The position numbers were made by a program, and so were the translations under genes. A stretch of 64,000 nucleotides of DNA, from assembly GCF_030297675.1 (NCBI RefSeq), contig NZ_AP028142.1, positions 434,001-498,000 of the forward strand, given 5' to 3'. Positions 1 to 8,206 of this stretch are shown here, in pieces. The notes under the pieces are model-generated. The model saw only the letters and a program-made list of their open reading frames with translations, made no database searches and had not been told where the DNA came from. The stretch comes from Polynucleobacter sp. HIN11 (lineage in GTDB: Bacteria; Pseudomonadota; Gammaproteobacteria; Burkholderiales; Burkholderiaceae). Numbering within the stretch: position 1 is the first letter of the stretch; the number at the start of each line of letters is the position of its first letter.

Positions 1-189
1 GAGGCTGGCGATAAGGAGTTGAGGGTTAAACAACTTTTTCTCCATGCACATCTTGCAGTCTTTTCGCATCCCAAAACTTTAGAGAAAATGCGTATTGAAG
101 CCGATCTGCCAAAACGGTTTCATGATTTTCTCGCACAATGGGACAGCCGTTTTTTGGCTAAAACGCAACAACCGAAAGAGATTAATTGA
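1..189 (+). CDS. rluC: 23S rRNA pseudouridine synthase RluC, C-terminal end (partial)
   Basis: Reading frame 1 is open from the window edge for 62 residues and stops with TGA at 187-189. The visible part contains LHAHLAVFSHP and then MRIEADLPKRF, the C-terminal signature of the RluA/RluC/RluD pseudouridine synthases. RluC makes pseudouridines in domain V of 23S rRNA. The catalytic aspartate and the N-terminal S4 domain lie outside the window. The assignment to RluC rather than RluD rests on the following HAD-sppA-maf-yceD-rpmF order, which usually follows rluC in Burkholderiales; that part is inference. Confidence 0.75.
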   Translation, partial: EAGDKELRVKQLFLHAHLAVFSHPKTLEKMRIEADLPKRFHDFLAQWDSRFLAKTQQPKEIN

Positions 190-893
190 AGACAAACGAA
201 CGTCGCTATGAGTTAATCGTATGGGACTGGGATGGCACGATTATGGACTCCACGCCAACGATTGTTCAGTGCATTCAACAGGCTTGTCGAGACCTGGATT
301 TTCCGGTACCAGAGGACTCGATTGCGAGCTATGTGATTGGTTTAGGTATTCATGATTCACTGCGACGTGTCGTGCCAACCATCGATCCTCAGCATTTTCC
401 AGCGCTCGTTGATCGCTTCCGCTATCACTATTTAGCAAAGGATCATGAGTTGCATCTTTTTGGGGGCATGCGAGACTTGCTTGAGAGCTTAAAGACCCAG
501 GGTTTTATGTTGGGGGTGGCAACCGGTAAGCCTAGACGCGGGCTCGATCGATCGTTGCGTCACCATCAGTTAGAACATCTATTTCATGACACACGAACTG
601 CGGATGAGTCCTTCGCCAAACCTCACCCAGGTATGTTGATGGACTTGTCGGATCGTCTTCAAGTTCCAGTTCGTAAAATGCTCATGATTGGCGATACGAC
701 GCACGATCTTCAGATGGCCCAAGCGGCTGGAGTGGATGCTATTGCGGTTACTTATGGCGCCCACCCGGCCGATGCCCTGAGGTCTGCAAATTCTTTGGCT
801 TGCTTTGATAATGTAGAAACTTTGGGAAACTGGTTGATGCAGAATTTGCATCAACCACTCCAAGATCCTGCCGAATTAAGTAAAGCGAGCTAA
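186..893 (+). CDS. HAD-family phosphatase, Gph-like
   Basis: A 235-residue cytoplasmic HAD hydrolase. The nucleophile motif DWDGT is at residues 14-18, motif II is around VATGKP, the motif III lysine is in AKPHPG, and motif IV is MIGDTTHD. The cap between motifs I and II is helical, as in phosphoglycolate phosphatase (Gph). The true substrate cannot be read from sequence. The start is TTG at 186, overlapping the rluC stop (TTGA), so the two are translationally coupled. This start leaves eight or nine residues before the first beta strand, which is normal. sppA follows 4 bases later, so the three genes probably share a transcript. Confidence 0.85.
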   Translation: MKTNERRYELIVWDWDGTIMDSTPTIVQCIQQACRDLDFPVPEDSIASYVIGLGIHDSLRRVVPTIDPQHFPALVDRFRYHYLAKDHELHLFGGMRDLLESLKTQGFMLGVATGKPRRGLDRSLRHHQLEHLFHDTRTADESFAKPHPGMLMDLSDRLQVPVRKMLMIGDTTHDLQMAQAAGVDAIAVTYGAHPADALRSANSLACFDNVETLGNWLMQNLHQPLQDPAELSKAS

Positions 894-897
894 GTGT

Positions 898-1857
898 ATG
901 AATCAAACCCCTGAGTCATCTAATTCCAATGCGCAGTGGGAGCGCAGTGCTCTCGAGCATCTGTTACTTGAGAACCTAAAAGAAAATCGCAAGGCAAGAC
1001 GTTGGCGAGCTATTCTTCGTATCTTGACCTTAGTTGTTTTGGTGGGCCTGGTCACACAAATCTTTGACATTGGTTTACCGGGTGGTGGGGGTAGTGGCAA
1101 ACACACCGCACTCGTTAGCATTGAGGGTGAGATCTCACCTAATTCAGTCGCAAATGCATTAGATATTAATTCAGCATTAAGTGCCGCATTTGAAAGCAAA
1201 GAGGCTGTGGGGGTAGTGCTCCGTATCAATAGTCCAGGGGGCTCTCCCGTGCAAGCCGGCATGATTAATGATGAGATCAAACGTTTACGCGGCCTGTATC
1301 CCGATAAACCCTTTTATGTCGTGGTCGAAGATGTTTGCGCTTCCGGTGGGTACTATGTGGCGGTGGCCGGAGACAAGATTTTGGTGGATAAAGCCAGTAT
1401 TGTTGGCTCGATTGGAGTTGTCATGGGCGGCTTTGGATTTACCGGACTGATGGATAAGATGGGCATCTCGCGACGCTTGATTACAGCAGGGTCGGATAAG
1501 GGTATGCTCGATCCATTTTCTAAAGAAAATCCGAAGCAAGTCGAGATGGTTAAAAAAATGCTCGATGAAATCCATCAGCAATTTATTACTGTTGTGAAAG
1601 AGGGTCGTGGTGAGCGCCTAAAGAATGATCCAGATATTTTTTCGGGTCGCGTATGGAATGGCGAACAGGCAGTTCAGTTGGGATTAGTCGATGGTTATGG
1701 CACGGTTGATTCTGTCGCACGCGATCTTTTAAAAACACCCGATGTAGTGGAGTACACCTTAAAAGAGAATTTTGCTGAGCGTGTCGCGAAGCGCTTTGGG
1801 GCGGAGACCGGCGCTGCGATTAGCAAGGCCTTATCGCGAAGCGCGGAGATCCGTTAA
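898..1857 (+). CDS. sppA: Signal peptide peptidase SppA (S49 family, short form)
   Basis: A 319-residue membrane-anchored serine protease that degrades cleaved signal peptides. A cytoplasmic N-terminus of about 38 residues is followed by one membrane segment (about 39-58) and a periplasmic S49 domain. The Ser/Lys dyad is visible: Ser149 in CASGGYY and Lys201 in GSDKGMLD, a spacing of 52 that matches the Ser147/Lys199 dyad of the short Bacillus SppA. The oxyanion-side motif INSPGGSP is at 110-117. It is the short single-domain form, not the 67-kDa E. coli type. It lies 4 bases after the HAD gene and converges on the methyltransferase gene with only 2 bases between stop codons. Confidence 0.92.
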   Translation: MNQTPESSNSNAQWERSALEHLLLENLKENRKARRWRAILRILTLVVLVGLVTQIFDIGLPGGGGSGKHTALVSIEGEISPNSVANALDINSALSAAFESKEAVGVVLRINSPGGSPVQAGMINDEIKRLRGLYPDKPFYVVVEDVCASGGYYVAVAGDKILVDKASIVGSIGVVMGGFGFTGLMDKMGISRRLITAGSDKGMLDPFSKENPKQVEMVKKMLDEIHQQFITVVKEGRGERLKNDPDIFSGRVWNGEQAVQLGLVDGYGTVDSVARDLLKTPDVVEYTLKENFAERVAKRFGAETGAAISKALSRSAEIR

Positions 1858-1859
1858 AG

Positions 1860-2624
1860 CTAAGCCAGCAGCAAAAAAATAGTAGGTCTATTTTTGATGA
1901 GATCGGAGAGGCCTTCAGGTTTGGTGTAGCGCTTGCGCCATGACTCAATTGACCCTGTCCACACCCACTCACTGCTTAGAGTCAAATCGATCGCTACGCA
2001 GAGTCGCGTTTGGAGAGATAACGAGCTCAAGCAGCTTTGTAGCATTGCGCTGTTTCGATAGGGAGTTTCAATCCAAATTTGGGTCTCGCGGCGCCTCCTA
2101 GAGCTCTCCTCTAATTCCTTGAGTTTTTTTGAACGCTCTGCAGCTTCAACAGGAAGATATCCATTGAATTGAAACAACTGACCATTAAGACCGCTTGCCA
2201 TTAGCCCAAGCAAGATTGAGCTGGGGCCGACTAAGGGCTTAACTTTGGCCCCCCACTGATGTGCGACTTGGACAATCTCTGCGCCCGGATCAGCAACTCC
2301 TGGAACACCTGCTTCTGATAACAGGCCCACATCATGCCCCGCTTGAATGGGGGCAAGCAATTCCTCCGGTTTAAGACTTAAGGTATGTTTGCGGTCCGGG
2401 CCGCGCCACTCTTGCATTGACATCTCTTGTAATGAATGATGCAGTGGTTCGATTTCATGAACGGCATTTAAAAATGCACGACTTGTTTTTGCGTCTTCTA
2501 CAATCCAATACTTGATCTTGGCAATTTGCCGAAGGTTCTCGGCTGGCATAACGTGATGGAGTTGCGCAGCTCGGTTTTCACTACCTAATGTATTGGGTAC
2601 CAAATATAAGTTACCAATTTGCAT
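1860..2624 (-). CDS. Tetrapyrrole-methylase-fold SAM methyltransferase, RsmI-related
   Basis: A 254-residue protein of the COG0313/RsmI fold family. It has the N-terminal strand LYLVPNTLG, an acidic ED pair in YWIVEDAKTS and the SAM-loop motif LLSEAGVPGVADPG. These correspond to VPTPIG, AAEDTR and VSDAGTP in RsmI, but the rest is divergent. It is probably the second RsmI-like paralogue found in betaproteobacteria rather than the 16S rRNA C1402 enzyme itself, so I give no symbol. An ATG 45 bases upstream is in frame, but the ATG at 2624 begins the conserved strand and sits 4 bases after the maf stop. It is co-transcribed with maf. Confidence 0.78.
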   Translation of the reverse strand: MQIGNLYLVPNTLGSENRAAQLHHVMPAENLRQIAKIKYWIVEDAKTSRAFLNAVHEIEPLHHSLQEMSMQEWRGPDRKHTLSLKPEELLAPIQAGHDVGLLSEAGVPGVADPGAEIVQVAHQWGAKVKPLVGPSSILLGLMASGLNGQLFQFNGYLPVEAAERSKKLKELEESSRRRRETQIWIETPYRNSAMLQSCLSSLSLQTRLCVAIDLTLSSEWVWTGSIESWRKRYTKPEGLSDLIKNRPTIFLLLA

Positions 2625-2628
2625 GCTA

Positions 2629-3225
2629 TTAAGATTTTTGTGTCGCAGGTAGAGGAATTCCCGCTTCAAGAAATAGGCTTGTCAAGGCAATTAAAGGTAA
2701 ACCAATCAGTGCTGTTGGATCTTCGCTTTCAATTTTTTCGAGAAGAATAATTCCCATACCCTCTGATTTAGCGCTACCAGCACAATCATAGGGTTTCTCT
2801 AGGTGGAGGTATTGGTCCAAAATCTGCTCGGGTAGATTACGAAATTGAACAGTCGTCGGGACATGGATTGTTTTGCAAAAACTCTGACCGATAAGGCAAA
2901 GCGATGTATGAAAAACAACTGCTTGACCCTGCATGTGTTTGAGTTGAGCTAAGGCAGCAGCATGCGAACCTGGCTTGCCAATCATGTGACCATTTAAATC
3001 AGCGCTTTGATCGGAGCCAATCACCCAAGCGTTCGGGTGCGAGGATGCGATCGCCTTCGCTTTTGCTTGTGCTAACCGAAGCGTGAGATTTTTGGGAGTC
3101 TCGCTGGGTAGGGGGGATTCATCTAGGTTAGGTGCAATCGCTACAAATGGCACCCCAAGTCTTTGAAGCAGCTGTTGTCGATAAGGCGAGCTGGAGGCGA
3201 GAATCAGGGTGGGGGCGGACGGCAT
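2629..3225 (-). CDS. maf: Maf-family nucleotide pyrophosphatase (YceF type)
   Basis: A 198-residue Maf protein, a house-cleaning pyrophosphatase acting on modified nucleoside triphosphates (YceF acts on 7-methyl-GTP). Visible motifs are the N-terminal ILASSSPYRQQLL, the acidic LDES loop, WVIGSDQ for the catalytic aspartate, and KPYDCAGSAKSEG near the C-terminal third. The last of these is the place that separates YceF-like from YhdE-like members, and here it is YceF-like. It starts 14 bases from the divergent yceD, so the two promoters must overlap. It is followed directly by the RsmI-related gene. Confidence 0.88.
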   Translation of the reverse strand: MPSAPTLILASSSPYRQQLLQRLGVPFVAIAPNLDESPLPSETPKNLTLRLAQAKAKAIASSHPNAWVIGSDQSADLNGHMIGKPGSHAAALAQLKHMQGQAVVFHTSLCLIGQSFCKTIHVPTTVQFRNLPEQILDQYLHLEKPYDCAGSAKSEGMGIILLEKIESEDPTALIGLPLIALTSLFLEAGIPLPATQKS

Positions 3226-3239
3226 GAATGAGTAATTGA

Positions 3240-3824
3240 ATGATGTTTGATAATGTCAATGGTTTGAATGAATTACAAATTGTCGATCGGATGACACAGA
3301 ACTCGCTTTACCCAATTCAATCGTTAGAAATCAACCCCAGTTCCTTGCTTAGAGTTGATATGTTAGCGCCTGTCTCTTACCAAGGCGAGGGATTTATCGG
3401 GCTTGCCGATTTTCCAAGACTTTTAGCAGAATCAGCCTCTGTAAGCCCAGGTGATGGATTTGATTGCCAAATTTTAGGTTGGCATCGCGATGATCAGCCG
3501 TGCATGGAGATAAAGATTCGAGGGCGGATGGCGATTTCCTGTCAACGGTGCCTAGACCCCATGGCATTAGAGTTGGAAATACAAAGGACCTACGTTTTTT
3601 TAAGAACGGAAGTAGAGGCAGATCAATTCCCCATGGATCGAGATGATGAGGAGGCAATGGTCGCCTCAACCCACTTTAATTTGCTTGAAGCGATCGAGGA
3701 TGAGATTTTGCTGGCACTGCCTCACGCCCCCAAACACCCGGTCGGCCAGTGTCAATTGCGGCAGGTAGGGGCCGACTTGGAAAAGCCTAATCCCTTTAAG
3801 GTACTGAAAAACCTCAAGAAATAG
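3240..3824 (+). CDS. yceD: YceD family (DUF177), large-subunit rRNA accumulation protein
   Basis: A 194-residue DUF177 protein. The family core is visible: IKIRGRMAISCQRCLDPM with the paired cysteines, followed by an acidic stretch DRDDEEAMV. YceD is needed for normal 23S rRNA accumulation and is almost always encoded just before rpmF, as here. The N-terminus offers three ATG codons (3240, 3243 and further in); the conserved domain starts well after all of them, so the exact start is uncertain. rpmF lies 73 bases downstream. Confidence 0.85.
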   Translation: MMFDNVNGLNELQIVDRMTQNSLYPIQSLEINPSSLLRVDMLAPVSYQGEGFIGLADFPRLLAESASVSPGDGFDCQILGWHRDDQPCMEIKIRGRMAISCQRCLDPMALELEIQRTYVFLRTEVEADQFPMDRDDEEAMVASTHFNLLEAIEDEILLALPHAPKHPVGQCQLRQVGADLEKPNPFKVLKNLKK

Positions 3825-3868
3825 CCATCATTTTGTTGGTGAATGCGGGTTTTTACCACTTTCTATGC

Positions 3869-3874
3869 TAGAAT
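3869..3874 (+). promoter_or_regulatory. Candidate extended -10 for rpmF
   Basis: TAGAAT at 3869-3874 is preceded by TGC, an extended -10 layout, 23 bases before the rpmF ATG. I see no good -35. It would allow rpmF to be expressed apart from yceD. This is pattern matching only. Confidence 0.35.
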
Positions 3875-3897
3875 TGCGCCTTGCTTAGGAGTTCATT

Positions 3898-4077
3898 ATG
3901 GCCGTCCAACAGAATAAAAAATCCCCTTCGAAACGTGGCATGCATCGTGCGCACGACTTTTTGACTGCACCAGCGATTGCAGTAGAGTCCACTACTGGTG
4001 AGGCCCATTTGCGCCACCACGTATCCCCTAATGGCTACTACCGCGGTCGTAAAGTCGTTAAAACGAAGAACGACTAA
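3898..4077 (+). CDS. rpmF: 50S ribosomal protein L32
   Basis: A 59-residue ribosomal protein, easily missed because it is short. It begins MAVQQNKKSPSKRGMHRAHD and ends YYRGRKVVKTKND. The SPSKRGMHRAHD and SPNGYYRGRKV segments are the bacterial L32 signature. This copy lacks the zinc-ribbon cysteines of the C+ form, so it is the zinc-independent type usual in Gram-negatives. The start is ATG with AGGAG six bases upstream. It is followed by a strong intrinsic terminator and then the fatty-acid cluster, a widely conserved arrangement. Confidence 0.95.
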   Translation: MAVQQNKKSPSKRGMHRAHDFLTAPAIAVESTTGEAHLRHHVSPNGYYRGRKVVKTKND

Positions 4078-4095
4078 TTCCTCATTGTTTGATCG

Positions 4096-4117
4096 AAGCG
4101 GCTCAGGCCGCTTTTTT
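4096..4117 (+). terminator. Intrinsic terminator after rpmF
   Basis: A perfect 7-base-pair stem AAGCGGC/GCCGCTT with a TCAG loop runs straight into a run of six T. It ends the yceD-rpmF transcript 33 bases before plsX, which means plsX needs its own promoter or read-through. Confidence 0.9.
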
Positions 4118-4137
4118 CATAAACACAATCGACGTTT

Positions 4138-4143
4138 TATACA
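4138..4143 (+). promoter_or_regulatory. Possible -10 of plsX, 6 bases before the ATG
   Basis: TATACA lies exactly 6 bases before the plsX ATG. No Shine-Dalgarno is visible. A weak TTTTCA lies 18 bases upstream inside the terminator T-run. If used, the transcript would begin at or next to the start codon. This is the weakest of several such layouts in the window because the hexamer lacks the final T. Confidence 0.3.
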
Positions 4144-4149
4144 CATCCA

Positions 4150-5160
4150 ATGAGTATCACTCTGGCAGTTGATGCTATGGGCGGGGATTTTGGGGTGGAA
4201 GTGACCATCCCAGCCTGTTGCGATTTTCTGCAAGATCATCCTGACGCTAAGATTGTTGCAACTGGCGACGCCAAAGCGATTGAGCAGTCGGTTCGCAAAT
4301 GTAATCCAAACTCACTGGCCTGCTTTCAAATTGTTGGCGCCTCCGAAATCGTATTAATGGACGACCCCATTGAAGTTGCTTTGCGTCGCAAGAAAGACTC
4401 ATCCATGCGCGTCGCTATTGAGCAGGTGCGTGATGGCAAGGCAGACGCTGTCATTTCTGCTGGTAATACGGGCGCGTTGATGGCAATCTCCCGCTATATC
4501 TTAAAAACCTTGGATGGGATTGATCGACCTGCAATTGCAACTGCGATACCGAATGAGTTGGGAAAGGGCACTACTGTTCTTGATCTGGGTGCAAATGCCG
4601 ATTGTGAGCCAATCCACCTTTTACAATTTGCGCAAATGGCTGATGTGATGTTGCGGGTGGTGAATGGAAACCCCCGGCCTTCTGTTGGCTTACTGAACAT
4701 TGGCGAAGAGGTCATTAAGGGTAATGAGGTGGTCAAACAAACTGCGGAACTATTGCGTCAAAGCCAATTGCATTTTTATGGCAACGTCGAAGGTAACGAT
4801 ATCTTCAGGGGAACCACGGATATTGTGGTTTGCGACGGCTTCGTTGGCAATGTTGTTTTGAAAGCTAGCGAAGGCTTAGCAAAAATGATGAGTGGCATGA
4901 TCCGCGAAGAATTTAATCGATCCTTACTAACCAAATTAATGGGCCTAGCTGCTCTATTGCCGTTGAAAAGAGTGCGCCAACGGGTAGATCATCGGCGCTA
5001 CAACGGTGCAGTTCTCTTAGGTCTTAAGGGTTGTGTGATTAAGAGTCATGGTTCTGCCGATCGTTTTGCCTTTAAGGTATCGCTTGAACGTGCATACGAT
5101 GCCGCCAAGAATCGCATGGTTGAGAAAATTGCTGAGTCATTTACATTGAGGTCCTCATGA
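4150..5160 (+). CDS. plsX: Phosphate acyltransferase PlsX
   Basis: A 336-residue peripheral membrane enzyme that converts acyl-ACP and phosphate to acyl-phosphate, the donor for PlsY in phospholipid synthesis. It begins MSITLAVDAMGGDFG, the invariant PlsX N-terminus, and carries AVISAGNTGALMA and VVCDGFVGNVVLKASEG. The length matches the family. It is the first gene of plsX-fabH-fabD-fabG-acpP-fabF; its stop overlaps the fabH start (ATGA), so translation is coupled. Confidence 0.96.
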   Translation: MSITLAVDAMGGDFGVEVTIPACCDFLQDHPDAKIVATGDAKAIEQSVRKCNPNSLACFQIVGASEIVLMDDPIEVALRRKKDSSMRVAIEQVRDGKADAVISAGNTGALMAISRYILKTLDGIDRPAIATAIPNELGKGTTVLDLGANADCEPIHLLQFAQMADVMLRVVNGNPRPSVGLLNIGEEVIKGNEVVKQTAELLRQSQLHFYGNVEGNDIFRGTTDIVVCDGFVGNVVLKASEGLAKMMSGMIREEFNRSLLTKLMGLAALLPLKRVRQRVDHRRYNGAVLLGLKGCVIKSHGSADRFAFKVSLERAYDAAKNRMVEKIAESFTLRSS

Positions 5161-6149
5161 GTATGGGTCGATTTGCTCGAATTGCTGGCACCGGTAGTTA
5201 CTTGCCCGCATTGAGGCTGAGTAACCAAGATTTGGTGGACCGTTTGGCCAAAGAGGGTATTGAGACCAGTGATGATTGGATTAAAACCCGCAGTGGTATT
5301 TCAGCTAGGCATTTTGCTGCCCCCGATGAGTTAACAAGCGATTTGGCGGTCAAGGCAGCGCAGCGCGCGATTATGGAAGCGCAATGGAATGCTGATGACA
5401 TTGAGTTAATCATCTTGGCGACCTCAACCCCCGATCACCTAGGCGGTTTTCCAAGCACCGCATGCGTGATTCAAGATAAATTAGGCCTAACGAATGGTTG
5501 TGCTGCATTTGATGTGCAGGCGGTATGCGCTGGATTCTCATATGCCCTGAGCACGGCGGATGCGTTTATTCGTGCTGGTATGTATCAAAAGATTTTGGTC
5601 ATTGGGGCTGAAGTGTTCTCTCGAATCTTGGACTTCAAGGATCGCGGTACATGTGTACTTTTTGGCGATGGAGCGGGTGCTGTTGCGCTCGAAGCCTCTG
5701 ATCAGGCTGGGATCTTAGCGAGTGCCTTGCATGCAGATGGCAGTCAACGTGACATTTTGTGCGTCCCTGGACGAGCAAGCTGCGGCGGGATTGAAGGAGT
5801 TCCCTTTTTACGTATGGATGGTCAATCTGTCTTTAAATTAGCTGTGAAGGTGTTAGAGCAGGTTGCCCATGAAGTTTTGCAAAAAGCCAATATGCAGCCT
5901 GAGCAAATTGACTGGCTCGTCCCTCACCAAGCTAATATTCGCATTATGGAAGGAACAGCACGCAAAATGGGAATGTCCATGGATCGAGTGATTGTCACGG
6001 TGCATGAACATGGCAATACTTCAGCAGCATCGATTCCCTTGGCGCTCGATCATGGCATTCGATCGGGTCAAATCAAGCGTGGTCAGCATATTCTGCTGGA
6101 GGGGGTCGGTGGTGGTTTTGCTTGGGGCGCAGTTGTATTGCGCTATTAA
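5157..6149 (+). CDS. fabH: Beta-ketoacyl-ACP synthase III
   Basis: A 330-residue enzyme that condenses acetyl-CoA with malonyl-ACP to start fatty acid synthesis. The catalytic triad is visible as Cys124 (QAVCAGFSYA), His257 (VPHQANIRI) and Asn287 (HEHGNTSAAS). It starts at an ATG overlapping the plsX stop; a second ATG two codons in is also possible. fabD follows after 15 bases. Confidence 0.96.
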   Translation: MSMGRFARIAGTGSYLPALRLSNQDLVDRLAKEGIETSDDWIKTRSGISARHFAAPDELTSDLAVKAAQRAIMEAQWNADDIELIILATSTPDHLGGFPSTACVIQDKLGLTNGCAAFDVQAVCAGFSYALSTADAFIRAGMYQKILVIGAEVFSRILDFKDRGTCVLFGDGAGAVALEASDQAGILASALHADGSQRDILCVPGRASCGGIEGVPFLRMDGQSVFKLAVKVLEQVAHEVLQKANMQPEQIDWLVPHQANIRIMEGTARKMGMSMDRVIVTVHEHGNTSAASIPLALDHGIRSGQIKRGQHILLEGVGGGFAWGAVVLRY

Positions 6150-6164
6150 TGAGAAAAAATTGAT

Positions 6165-7103
6165 ATGACATTTGCATTTGTATTTCCAGGTCAAGGCTCG
6201 CAATCGGTAGGGATGCTTAATTCCCTAGCTTCGCGAACAGAAGTGCATGCCACGCTGCAAGAGGCATCTGATGCGCTGGGTGAAAACATTGGTAAGTTAA
6301 TTGCAGAAGGGCCTGCTGAGGCATTAGCCTTAACTACAAACACTCAACCTGTCATGTTAACCGCTGGCGTTGCTTGCTATCGAGCTTGGTTGGCTTCTGG
6401 TGGACCCAAGCCCAGCGTAGTTGCCGGTCACAGCTTGGGAGAGTACTCAGCTTTAGTTGCTGCCGGAGTGATTCGTTTTAAAGATGCCTTACCTTTGGTG
6501 CGATTTCGTGCAGAGGCCATGCAATCTGCGGTGCCCGTTGGCACGGGGGGTATGGCTGCAATATTAGGACTTGATGATCAGCAAGTGATCGAGGTGTGTG
6601 CGCTTGCAAGTCGTGAGTGCGGTATGGTTGTTGAGGCCGTTAATTTCAATGCCCCTGGCCAGATTGTGATTGCCGGTGCGACAGAGGCGGTTACTAAGGC
6701 ATGTGAGCTACTTAAAGCAGCTGGTGCCAAGCGTGCTCTACCCCTCCCAGTCTCCGCTCCGTTCCATTCCTCGCTTTTGCAACCTGCGTCTGAAAAGCTG
6801 AAGTCTTATTTGGAGAACATTGAATTTCATGTGCCTTGTATGCCGGTGATTAATAATGTGGACGTATCTATTCTCCAGACCCCAGAACAAATCAAAGATG
6901 CCTTAGTTCGTCAAGCGGCAAAGCCGGTGCGCTGGCAAGAAACTATTCGTGCCATGGCTGATCGTGGAGTTACTCAGGTTGTCGAGTGCGGTCCCGGTAA
7001 AGTGCTAGCCGGATTAACGAAACGAATTGATGATCGACTTCAAGGCATGGCAATTACCGACGAATCAAGCTTGATGGATGCATTGCAACAGTTAAAAACC
7101 TAA
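6165..7103 (+). CDS. fabD: Malonyl-CoA:ACP transacylase
   Basis: A 312-residue transacylase that loads malonyl groups onto ACP. Motifs are FVFPGQGSQSVGM at the N-terminus, the nucleophile Ser90 in AGHSLGEYSA, and the histidine in VSAPFHSSLL near residue 200. The length is that of FabD. It sits between fabH and fabG in the usual order, with 15 and 18 base gaps. Confidence 0.96.
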   Translation: MTFAFVFPGQGSQSVGMLNSLASRTEVHATLQEASDALGENIGKLIAEGPAEALALTTNTQPVMLTAGVACYRAWLASGGPKPSVVAGHSLGEYSALVAAGVIRFKDALPLVRFRAEAMQSAVPVGTGGMAAILGLDDQQVIEVCALASRECGMVVEAVNFNAPGQIVIAGATEAVTKACELLKAAGAKRALPLPVSAPFHSSLLQPASEKLKSYLENIEFHVPCMPVINNVDVSILQTPEQIKDALVRQAAKPVRWQETIRAMADRGVTQVVECGPGKVLAGLTKRIDDRLQGMAITDESSLMDALQQLKT

Positions 7104-7121
7104 TTTGAGCCCGAAATCTAT

Positions 7122-7865
7122 ATGAATCTCGATTTAACAAATCAAGTAGCACTAGTAACCGGCGCATCACGCGGTATCGGACAAGCAATCGCCACTGAAT
7201 TGGCTTCTTGTGGGGCAATCGTGATCGGTACCGCAACTTCAGAGTCGGGTGCGAATGCAATCTCCGAGCGATTGGGCGCCTCTAAAGGTATTGGCAAAGT
7301 CTTGAATGTCACGGAAGGGGCCGCCTGTGATGCAATGATTGAGGAGATCGTCAAACAATTTGGGCGCATTGATATTTTGGTCAATAACGCAGGCATTACT
7401 AAGGATCAATTAGCGATGCGCATGAAGGAAGATGAGTGGTCCGATGTGATTGCTACCAATTTGAGTTCGGTATTTAAGTTATCACAGGCTGTTTTACGAC
7501 CCATGATGAAGGCTCGATCTGGTCGGATTATTAATATCACCTCAATTGTTGGGCATATGGGTAACGCTGGTCAGGCAAACTATGCAGCTGCTAAAGCTGG
7601 GGTCGCTGGCATGACCAGGGCTTTGGCACGCGAGATTGGCAGCCGCAATATCACTGTTAACTGCGTAGCCCCCGGGTTTATTGATACCGATATGACCCGT
7701 GCTTTAAGCGAGGATCAGCAAAATAGCCTGAAGGCCAATATTCCTCTGGCACGCTTAGGTAGCCCTGAGGATGTTGCCCAAGCAGTTGCTTTCTTGGCCT
7801 CACCCGCGGCCGCCTATATCACCGGAAATACCCTCCATGTCAATGGTGGCCTATATCTGGCTTGA
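7122..7865 (+). CDS. fabG: 3-oxoacyl-ACP reductase
   Basis: A 247-residue short-chain dehydrogenase that reduces beta-ketoacyl-ACP with NADPH. The cofactor loop TGASRGIG is at 13-20, NNAG at 88-91, and the catalytic residues are Ser141, Tyr154 and Lys158 (QANYAAAKAG). The C-terminus GNTLHVNGGLYLA is the FabG type. A 79-base gap with a possible promoter separates it from acpP. Confidence 0.95.
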   Translation: MNLDLTNQVALVTGASRGIGQAIATELASCGAIVIGTATSESGANAISERLGASKGIGKVLNVTEGAACDAMIEEIVKQFGRIDILVNNAGITKDQLAMRMKEDEWSDVIATNLSSVFKLSQAVLRPMMKARSGRIINITSIVGHMGNAGQANYAAAKAGVAGMTRALAREIGSRNITVNCVAPGFIDTDMTRALSEDQQNSLKANIPLARLGSPEDVAQAVAFLASPAAAYITGNTLHVNGGLYLA

Positions 7866-7944
7866 GTCTCCCGTCAAATGATCGGTGTCACAAACAAACT
7901 GATAAAATCCTGTAATTCGTTTTAACAAGTCCCGGAGGGAATGA

Positions 7945-8187
7945 ATGGACAACATTGAACAACGCGTTAAGAAAATTGTGGCTGAGCAGTTAGGCGTGCC
8001 GGAAGCAGACATCAAAAATGAGTCTTCTTTTGTGAACGATCTTGGCGCAGACTCTCTTGACACAGTTGAATTGGTAATGGCTTTAGAAGATGAGTTCGGT
8101 ATTGAGATACCAGACGAAGAGGCCGAAAAAATTACCACTGTACAGCTTGCGATTGATTTCGCAAAAACGAAAGCTGGACAGGCTTAA
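7945..8187 (+). CDS. acpP: Acyl carrier protein
   Basis: An 80-residue acidic carrier protein with the phosphopantetheine attachment site Ser37 in GADSLDTVEL. It carries the growing acyl chain for all Fab enzymes and for PlsX. The start is ATG with CGGAGGGAATG upstream, a strong ribosome binding site suited to a very abundant protein. AcpS, which attaches the cofactor, is encoded at 17.0 kb in this same window. Confidence 0.97.
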   Translation: MDNIEQRVKKIVAEQLGVPEADIKNESSFVNDLGADSLDTVELVMALEDEFGIEIPDEEAEKITTVQLAIDFAKTKAGQA

Positions 8188-8206
8188 TTCGTATCTAGGC
8201 TAAGCC